Below are positions 44,296 to 49,488 of a stretch of DNA of 49,488 nucleotides, piece by piece. The stretch is from Hungatella sp. (lineage in GTDB: Bacteria > Bacillota > Clostridia > Lachnospirales > Lachnospiraceae): contig JAAWHK010000008.1 in NCBI GenBank assembly GCA_022795805.1, forward strand, positions 1 to 49,488. Reading direction: 5' to 3'. Numbering within the stretch: the stretch's first letter is position 1; each line of letters starts with the position of its first letter. Under the pieces are notes generated by a model, which had not been told where the DNA came from, did not search any database, and worked only from the letters and a program-made list of their open reading frames with translations. The translations under genes and the position numbers were made by a program.

Positions 44296-44418
44296 CTAAA
44301 ACTGATTATAAACATACACCGGAGCCGTAGACAGATCCGCGTTTAACAGATACAGCAAAACGGCTGTCGCCATCAGCCACATCTTAATCCCCGCCACCGG
44401 TCCGGCCCACTTCCTCAT
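44296..44418 (-). CDS. dltX: DltX-like microprotein, last gene of the dlt operon
   Basis: The 40-residue frame begins MRKWAGPVAGIKMW, has one hydrophobic helix (LMATAVLLYLLNAD) and ends STAPVYVYNQF with the terminal Phe directly before the stop. This matches the plan of DltX: a short basic start, one membrane helix and a C-terminal F/Y-x-Y-x-x-F motif that takes part in D-alanine handover with the MBOAT protein DltB. In most Firmicutes dltX comes first in the operon; here it is last and begins inside the final codons of dltD (overlap 35 bases, different frame). The ribosome site (GGAAAG) is weak and close, so translation is probably coupled to dltD. It is too short for most gene finders. Confidence 0.72.
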   Translation of the reverse strand: MRKWAGPVAGIKMWLMATAVLLYLLNADLSTAPVYVYNQF

Positions 44419-45601
44419 CTTTCCAGAATCTGTAAACCGCTTCATCCAGATACACCCATCCTTTCCATCCCATATGCATAACATCTTTCAAAAAATAAAT
44501 CTCGTACTCCTTGTCCGAAAAATCTGCCAGTTCCACCTGATACTCCCCGCAAATCCTGCGGATATTCTCATAGTACACGTCCCTTCCCGCAGCCGGAAAC
44601 CCGGTCCAGTCATACCATCTCCCGTTTACCGGAACGCTGATGACCAAAGGCTCTATGCCCGTCTCTTTGCAGACATCCAGAAAGATGCGCAGATCGTCGT
44701 ACTCAGGGGAAGTCCCATAGCTCCCATACATCTCGCTCCCCCTCCGCTCCTGCTCCACATTTCGGACATACGTGTCATAATACTCGTCGTAAATATAGAA
44801 GCTGTTGTTGGTGCAGGCTTCCTGTCCCGCCCTCTCCGCCTCCTCCATCAGGAGCCGAAAATCCAGCTTTTCCGACTCCACCGTCTCTGACTCCTCCTGT
44901 TCTCCTTCCTGCTTTCCCGGCAGCGTCCCCGCATTTTTTCCGAAGAGATACTCCTGCCTGAGATTCATGAAAGAGTCGTACAGACCTACCTCGATATGTG
45001 TTACGGGATTTATGCTTCCCTCCACATACACATCCTCATACTTCTCAATCCTCTCCAGCTGCGGCGGATCTTCCGGCAGAAGGCTTTTCAGCCGGTCCGT
45101 GACCCGTCTCTTTGTCTCCTTGGAAATCTGTGGATTCTTAAGAAACTCACTGTACATCCTCTCCGAAAATCTGCTGGCATACGTCCCTGAGTCCAGGTGC
45201 CCGGCCGTAAACCACTGGGGCGACAGAATAAGCACTGCCTTTTTGTCCGGGATCCTGTCCGCCATCCCCCCCAGGGTGATAGCATGGTGCAGACTCTGCA
45301 TGTACCCCCTTCCTATGAGAACCATGTTGAAATCCGAATTGCCGTTTTTATACAGGTATGGCGGGTACGCCACCTGATCCGATGCGCTCAGTTCCGATGA
45401 GCCGAACACCGGAATGCTGTTTTCCTCCAGCACCCACCCCAGGGCTTCCTTACAGGAATTCCGCAGATCCGTATTGTAGTAAATAAGACTCTCCTTTTTC
45501 TCACCGGCTTTTTCCATCCCCGTGTCCACATACAGCCTTACGCCTGCCACGCTTCCCCCGAACAATGCCGCCGCGATCACAAACGGCGCCAGCCACTTCA
45601 T
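44384..45601 (-). CDS. dltD: D-alanyl transfer protein DltD
   Basis: DltD is an SGNH-fold, membrane-anchored protein that helps pass D-alanine to teichoic acid outside the membrane. The 405-residue product starts with one membrane helix (WLAPFVIAAALFGGSVAGV), has the nucleophile-type motif FGSSELSASD (about residue 68), the HAITLGGM segment and the C-terminal catalytic-pair motif DVMHMGWKGW (about 373-382). A Glu-rich insertion lies about 232-245. ATG 45601 overlaps the dltC stop (ATGA). The final 35 bases also encode the start of the DltX-like gene in another frame. Confidence 0.94.
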   Translation of the reverse strand: MKWLAPFVIAAALFGGSVAGVRLYVDTGMEKAGEKKESLIYYNTDLRNSCKEALGWVLEENSIPVFGSSELSASDQVAYPPYLYKNGNSDFNMVLIGRGYMQSLHHAITLGGMADRIPDKKAVLILSPQWFTAGHLDSGTYASRFSERMYSEFLKNPQISKETKRRVTDRLKSLLPEDPPQLERIEKYEDVYVEGSINPVTHIEVGLYDSFMNLRQEYLFGKNAGTLPGKQEGEQEESETVESEKLDFRLLMEEAERAGQEACTNNSFYIYDEYYDTYVRNVEQERRGSEMYGSYGTSPEYDDLRIFLDVCKETGIEPLVISVPVNGRWYDWTGFPAAGRDVYYENIRRICGEYQVELADFSDKEYEIYFLKDVMHMGWKGWVYLDEAVYRFWKDEEVGRTGGGD

Positions 45602-45834
45602 CCCACCGCCCTCTTCCTGATCAGTTCAATCACCTTCCCCGGCGTATTTATATCCTTCCGCTCCACCTCAGAGGGCGCTATCACTACCCCGAACCGCTCC
45701 TCTATCTCCACCAGAAGCTCCGCAAATACCAGGGAGTCTATCAGTCCCGTCTCAAACAGTTCCACATCCCTGTCATCCTTCACAATATCGTCCTCACACA
45801 GCTCTGCCAGCATTTCCAGTATTTCTCTCTCCAT
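45598..45834 (-). CDS. dltC: D-alanyl carrier protein DltC
   Basis: DltC is an acyl-carrier type protein that holds D-alanine as a thioester on phosphopantetheine. The product from ATG 45834 is 78 residues, the family length, with the attachment serine in FETGLIDSLVFAELLVEIE (Ser near residue 35). The frame is open to 45891 with another possible ATG, but only 45834 gives the usual N-terminus MEREILEMLAELC. The ribosome site is GGGAGAC. It overlaps dltD by 4 bases and follows dltB by 107 bases. Confidence 0.94.
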   Translation of the reverse strand: MEREILEMLAELCEDDIVKDDRDVELFETGLIDSLVFAELLVEIEERFGVVIAPSEVERKDINTPGKVIELIRKRAVG

Positions 45835-45941
45835 GTCTGTCTCCCTCTCTTTTCTTGCTGATTTTTCTGTTCCCCTGTTTGCTTCTTCCATGTCCTTCTC
45901 CCTTTTGCTCTGTTGCTCCTCTCCTTAGTTCCCTTCCCGGT

Positions 45942-47117
45942 CTACAGTCTTTCGGCCAGTATCCTGGCAGCCTCCCCCACGTACCCTGAGAAGATCAGAA
46001 ACCCGAACATCACCAGGTTCATGGTCAGCGCCCACGATATCCCTTTGTACCACGCCTTGTCCCTGTTCTTCCGGTAAAACCCGGATTTCTTCTGATACAC
46101 CTCCGTTATTCCCAGAAGCAGGCCGTGGTAGATTCCGTAGGTTATATACCGTATCTCCGGTCCGTGCCACAATCCCATAATCATCATATTCACCATCAGG
46201 CCTGCAAACGCTCTGGTCAGCCGATCCTTAAACCATTTCTTCCTGGCTCCGTACACCATGAACCGCGTAAACACAAAATCCCTCAGCCACCAGGAAAGCG
46301 TGATATGCCACCGGTTCCAGAAATCCTTCATATCCACGCTGACAAAGGGCCTGTTAAAGTTGTCCGGCAGCCGTATTCCCAGTATGCAGCCGGCTCCCAC
46401 TGCCATGGAGCTGTACCCTGCAAAATCGAAGAACAGGTAGAGTCCGTAGACATAGGCATATCCCACAGCCCACAAAATCCCGTATTTCCCCGCAAATACA
46501 TCCGTAAGCAGCTTATAGAAACACCCCGAACACACGATCTTGTAAAACATCCCCAGGATCACCTTGTACAGCCCGGTTCCCAGCAGCTCCCCGTACTCTT
46601 CCCTTTTGTACACCGCTCTGTTATCCGCCTCAAAGCGCCGGCTCCTGTCGATGGGTCCGGAGGACAGGGACGGAAAGAACACAAGGAACATCACGAAATC
46701 CCCACACTTTATCTCCCCTATTACCCCGTCATAGATCTCTATGACCACCTGGATCACACGGAAACAGATGTAGGATATCCCCAGAAACCCGAATATGTCT
46801 TTCCCGAAAAGTCCCCCCGTCTTTGCGGCTATAAGCGGCAGCAGGGCCAGCAGCACCGCACACCCATAAGGTCCTGCCTTCCTCCCGTGTTTTACCCTGA
46901 ATCCCAGATACAATTTCACCAGGATACAGGCGCCGCACACGTAAAGAACCAGGTACATAAGCTGCGCCGGCTGCCTTATGTAGACCATCACGATAAACAG
47001 AAAGGTCAGAAACATGCGGTATTGCCTTAAGGGCTTCCCCGTCATCCCCAGAACGGCCGCCGGAATCATCCCGCAGAAGAAATACACGAAAAACCTGTAC
47101 CCAGCAAAAAAACTCAT
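45942..47117 (-). CDS. dltB: D-alanine transfer MBOAT protein DltB
   Basis: DltB is a membrane-bound O-acyltransferase that moves D-alanine across the membrane from DltC. The 391-residue protein has about ten hydrophobic helices and the MBOAT motifs FWNRWHITLSWWLRDFVF and, with the conserved catalytic His, GLWHGPEIRYITYGIYHG (about 332-350). ATG 47117 overlaps the dltA stop by 4 bases. In the S. aureus system DltB also contacts the DltX C-terminus; a candidate for that partner is encoded at 44296. Confidence 0.94.
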   Translation of the reverse strand: MSFFAGYRFFVYFFCGMIPAAVLGMTGKPLRQYRMFLTFLFIVMVYIRQPAQLMYLVLYVCGACILVKLYLGFRVKHGRKAGPYGCAVLLALLPLIAAKTGGLFGKDIFGFLGISYICFRVIQVVIEIYDGVIGEIKCGDFVMFLVFFPSLSSGPIDRSRRFEADNRAVYKREEYGELLGTGLYKVILGMFYKIVCSGCFYKLLTDVFAGKYGILWAVGYAYVYGLYLFFDFAGYSSMAVGAGCILGIRLPDNFNRPFVSVDMKDFWNRWHITLSWWLRDFVFTRFMVYGARKKWFKDRLTRAFAGLMVNMMIMGLWHGPEIRYITYGIYHGLLLGITEVYQKKSGFYRKNRDKAWYKGISWALTMNLVMFGFLIFSGYVGEAARILAERL

Positions 47118-48673
47118 GACCCGTTCCCTCCCAGCGCCTTTCTGTCCGCCTTGCCGTTGGCTGTCATGGGCAGGCTGTCAAGAAACACAATCTTCTTGGG
47201 AATCATGTACTCCGGCAGGTACTGCCTCAGCAGGCCGCGTATCTCCTGAGCCGCAGCAAAGGAGTTCCATACCGCTTCCCCTGCCGTCCCCTTTACCGCC
47301 ACATAAGCCGTGAGGCTTCTGGCCTTCCCGTCCTTCATCACAGGCACTACCGCCGCCTGCCTCACCTGGGGCAGTTTCATGAGATTGCTCTCTATATCCT
47401 CGATCTCGATCCGGTAGCCGTGAAGCTTCACCTGGAGGTCCATCCTTCCGCAGTAAAACAGCAGCCCGTCCCTGCGGTATCCCCTGTCCCCCGTTCGGTA
47501 GGTGCGGTACACCCGTCCCTCTATCTCCCGGTTCCCGAACTTCTCCTCTGTCAGCTTCCGGTTCTTCCAGTACCCGGGGCTTACCGTGTCTCCCGCTATC
47601 ACCATCTCTCCCTTCTGGCCGTCAGGCAACTCATTGCCCTCCTCATCCACAATCAGAATCCAGGTTCCCTTCTTCTCCTTTCCCACGGGAAGGGGATTGT
47701 ATGTTTCATTGATCCGGGGCGTCACCCTGACCTCCGTCACGGCCACCGTCGACTCCGTCGGTCCATAGGTATTGATGATCTCCGCCTTCGGAAATGCCGC
47801 CTCAAGCCGCCCGGCCGTATGATTGGTCAGAGTCTCCCCGCAGAACAGAAACCTCTTAAGCTTCGGCATCAGTTTTTCCCCAAACTGCCTGTCCGACAGG
47901 CACACATCCGCAAAGGACGGCGTGGATACCCACACCCCGGCCCCGGACTCCCACAGGGTTTTCAACAGCAGCTTCATATCCCCCTGGACCCGCTTGTCCA
48001 CCGCCCACAGCGTCCCTCCTGTGTAAAGCGCCAGATACAGATCCATGACGGACAGGTCAAAGGAAAAGGGCGCCTGATTGAGAAACGTACACGGCTCCCC
48101 CTCCTCAAAACCGCCGCCCAAACCGGACGCCCACTCCAGGAAACGATCCAGGCAGGCGCATGTGATCTGCACCCCTTTGGGCGTTCCGGTACTTCCGGAT
48201 GTAAAGATAATGTAAAACACATCGTCTCCCGTCACGCGGCAGGCTTTATCAATAGTTTCGGTTTCATTTTCTATAACGGAGATAACAGACGGCAAAGAAA
48301 GAATATTCCCTCCATGTACAGGCAGTTCTTCCGTAGCCAGAACCAGTTCCGGGCTGACCTCATCGATAATCAGCCCTAGCCTGCCGGAAGGGACAGAGAT
48401 ATCCACCGGGCAATAAGCCCGGCCGGATTTGACGCATGCAAGAAAGCACACGATCATATATGGGTTTTTGTGGCCGTACACCACCACAGGCTTTCGGGTA
48501 GTGAGCGTCCTGTCGAGATATACGGCCAGACGGCTGGAATAGTCGTCAAGTTGTTTCCAGTTCAGACTGCTTCCTACCCCCCCAGACTTGAGATCATCCG
48601 GACAGAAAGTATGGTATGCGGTTCTGTCCGGGTAATTGGATGCGGTTTGGGTTATTTTGTCTAAGATTGTCAT
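47114..48673 (-). CDS. dltA: D-alanine-D-alanyl carrier protein ligase DltA
   Basis: DltA activates D-alanine with ATP and loads it on DltC. The 519-residue adenylation protein has core motif A3 FTSGSTGTPKGV (about 156-167), the DltA-type FLFCGE segment with the cysteine that shapes the D-alanine pocket, INTYGPTESTVAVTEV (A5), YRTGDRGYRRDG (A7) and the C-terminal Lys motif NGKADRKALG. Start ATG 48673 has GGAAAGGA at a normal distance; the frame is open to 48700. It is 23 bases downstream of the aminotransferase and overlaps dltB by 4 bases. Confidence 0.95.
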   Translation of the reverse strand: MTILDKITQTASNYPDRTAYHTFCPDDLKSGGVGSSLNWKQLDDYSSRLAVYLDRTLTTRKPVVVYGHKNPYMIVCFLACVKSGRAYCPVDISVPSGRLGLIIDEVSPELVLATEELPVHGGNILSLPSVISVIENETETIDKACRVTGDDVFYIIFTSGSTGTPKGVQITCACLDRFLEWASGLGGGFEEGEPCTFLNQAPFSFDLSVMDLYLALYTGGTLWAVDKRVQGDMKLLLKTLWESGAGVWVSTPSFADVCLSDRQFGEKLMPKLKRFLFCGETLTNHTAGRLEAAFPKAEIINTYGPTESTVAVTEVRVTPRINETYNPLPVGKEKKGTWILIVDEEGNELPDGQKGEMVIAGDTVSPGYWKNRKLTEEKFGNREIEGRVYRTYRTGDRGYRRDGLLFYCGRMDLQVKLHGYRIEIEDIESNLMKLPQVRQAAVVPVMKDGKARSLTAYVAVKGTAGEAVWNSFAAAQEIRGLLRQYLPEYMIPKKIVFLDSLPMTANGKADRKALGGNGS

Positions 48674-48696
48674 TTTAGGTGTTCCTTTCCTGTTTT

Positions 48697-49488
48697 TCAT
48701 CTGTTTTTATCTTTATCTGCATAAAAGAAATTTTTGATCCAATCCACCACCTGTGCCTGTTCCGCCCCGGTTATATACGGATGTATGGGCAGCGCCAGCA
48801 CTCTTTTACACAGACTTTGAGCCACGGACAGATTCACGTTCCGGCACTCCGTCCCCTTAAACGCCCCCTGACAGCTCATCGTCTTGGGATAGTACACCAT
48901 AGTGGGGATATCCTTCTCCCTCAGATATCTCTCCAGACGGTCCCGCACCGCCTCACTCTCCAACTGAATCGTGTACTGCGCCCAGCTGGAATAGAATCCG
49001 TCTCTCACCACCGGTGTCTTTATATGTCCCTCACACGCCTTTAATCCTTCCGTGTACCGCCCGGCCGCCAGGTTCACATCCTCCAGCTCATACTCCTCCA
49101 GCGCTCTCAGCTTCACCAGAAGCACTGCCGCCTGCAGCGTATCCAGGCGGGAATTGATTCCGATGCGCACATTGTCGTACTTATCCGTTCCCTTGCCGTG
49201 CACTCTGTATGACCTGAGAAGTTTGGCCCACTCTTCATTGTCCGTAAAGACCGCGCCTCCGTCCCCGTAGCATCCCAGCGGCTTTGCCGGGAAGAATGAG
49301 GTGGTGGAGATATCCCCGAAGCTGCAGGCCTTTTTCTCCCCTATCCGTCCTCCGAAACCCTGAGCTCCATCCTCCAGAATCAGAAGGCCGTACCTGTTAG
49401 CAATCTTTCGAATCTCCGGATAATCGGCCGGCTGGCCGAACAGGTCCACGGTTATGATAACTTTTGGAGTCAGCTTACCCTCCTCTTT
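48697..49488 (-). CDS. DegT/DnrJ/EryC1/StrS-type aminotransferase, C-terminal part (5' end off the window)
   Basis: PLP-dependent sugar aminotransferase of the DegT family, which usually makes amino sugars for surface polymers or antibiotics. The frame is open to the window edge, with KLTPKVIITVDLFGQPADYPEI leading into the match; the tracked ATG is in fact a GTG (Val) within the gene. Visible family parts are LEDGAQGFGG (Asp for PLP nitrogen), STTSFFPAKPLGCYGDGGA with the Schiff-base Lys, and the C-terminal HGKGTDKYDNVRIGINSRLD. The start and family subtype are missing. It ends 23 bases before dltA, so a shared message with the dlt genes is likely. Confidence 0.88.
   Translation of the reverse strand, partial: KEEGKLTPKVIITVDLFGQPADYPEIRKIANRYGLLILEDGAQGFGGRIGEKKACSFGDISTTSFFPAKPLGCYGDGGAVFTDNEEWAKLLRSYRVHGKGTDKYDNVRIGINSRLDTLQAAVLLVKLRALEEYELEDVNLAAGRYTEGLKACEGHIKTPVVRDGFYSSWAQYTIQLESEAVRDRLERYLREKDIPTMVYYPKTMSCQGAFKGTECRNVNLSVAQSLCKRVLALPIHPYITGAEQAQVVDWIKNFFYADKDKNR

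Overview
The window reads as a chromosomal segment of a moderately GC-rich (my estimate is mid-50s per cent) low-branching Firmicute of the Clostridia, most likely a Lachnospiraceae member (Enterocloster/Hungatella/Lachnoclostridium type). This is inferred from gene order (radical SAM DUF512-der-plsY; spoIIIE-type ftsK near tepA; the long priA-def-fmt-yugP-rsmB-rlmN-prpC-prkC-rsgA-rpe-thiN run), from AGGAGG-type ribosome sites and sigma-A promoters, and from the 403-residue form of PRPP synthase. No rRNA, tRNA, CRISPR array or intact insertion sequence was recognised. Almost everything is on the minus strand; only prs, rqcH, a repeat-bearing hypothetical gene and a cold-shock gene are on the plus strand. 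No gap between genes exceeds about 300 bases.

Layout. 1-470: start of a branched-chain amino-acid type ABC binding lipoprotein, with a consensus promoter and a palindromic operator candidate. 632-3973: plsY, der and a PDZ/radical-SAM (DUF512) gene, divergent from prs (4169), rqcH (5420) and a charged hypothetical gene (7322), closed by a shared terminator. 8404-11378: serS, the 3' remnant of an SGNH-type gene and an ECF transporter S component. 11572-23900: the translation/cell-wall-signalling run: primosomal helicase PriA, deformylase, formyltransferase, zinc protease, RsmB and RlmN rRNA methylases, PP2C phosphatase, PASTA kinase, ribosome GTPase RsgA, Rpe and ThiN, many with stop/start overlaps. 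23997-30491: murE, fhs and the ftsK/spoIIIE translocase. 30664-35635: a lone DUF4143 ATPase, a DUF362 lipoprotein, an Rpn nuclease remnant, a TepA-like Clp protease and a DUF5662 protein. 35795: cspA. 36162-39721: hslO, a methyltransferase, a SEC-C protein, a Nudix hydrolase and a YbaK-type deacylase. 39963-43692: a three-gene module xpaC-VWA-telA. 43857-44151: a scar in which a broken RpiR regulator start is fused to the last part of a PTS IIC gene. 44296-49488: a dlt operon (DegT aminotransferase, dltA, dltB, dltC, dltD) ending in a 40-codon DltX-like gene.

Working together: the central block couples protein synthesis (fmt, def, RsmB, RlmN, RsgA) to PASTA-kinase/PP2C sensing of the cell wall, with MurE and the Dlt pathway building and charging the envelope. 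The most notable items are the unconventional position of the DltX-like microprotein at the 3' end of the dlt operon, overlapping dltD; the xpaC-VWA-telA envelope-stress module with its own promoter; the deletion scar joining regulator and PTS genes; and promoters lying inside long open frames, which move the starts of ftsK, xpaC and the SEC-C gene downstream.
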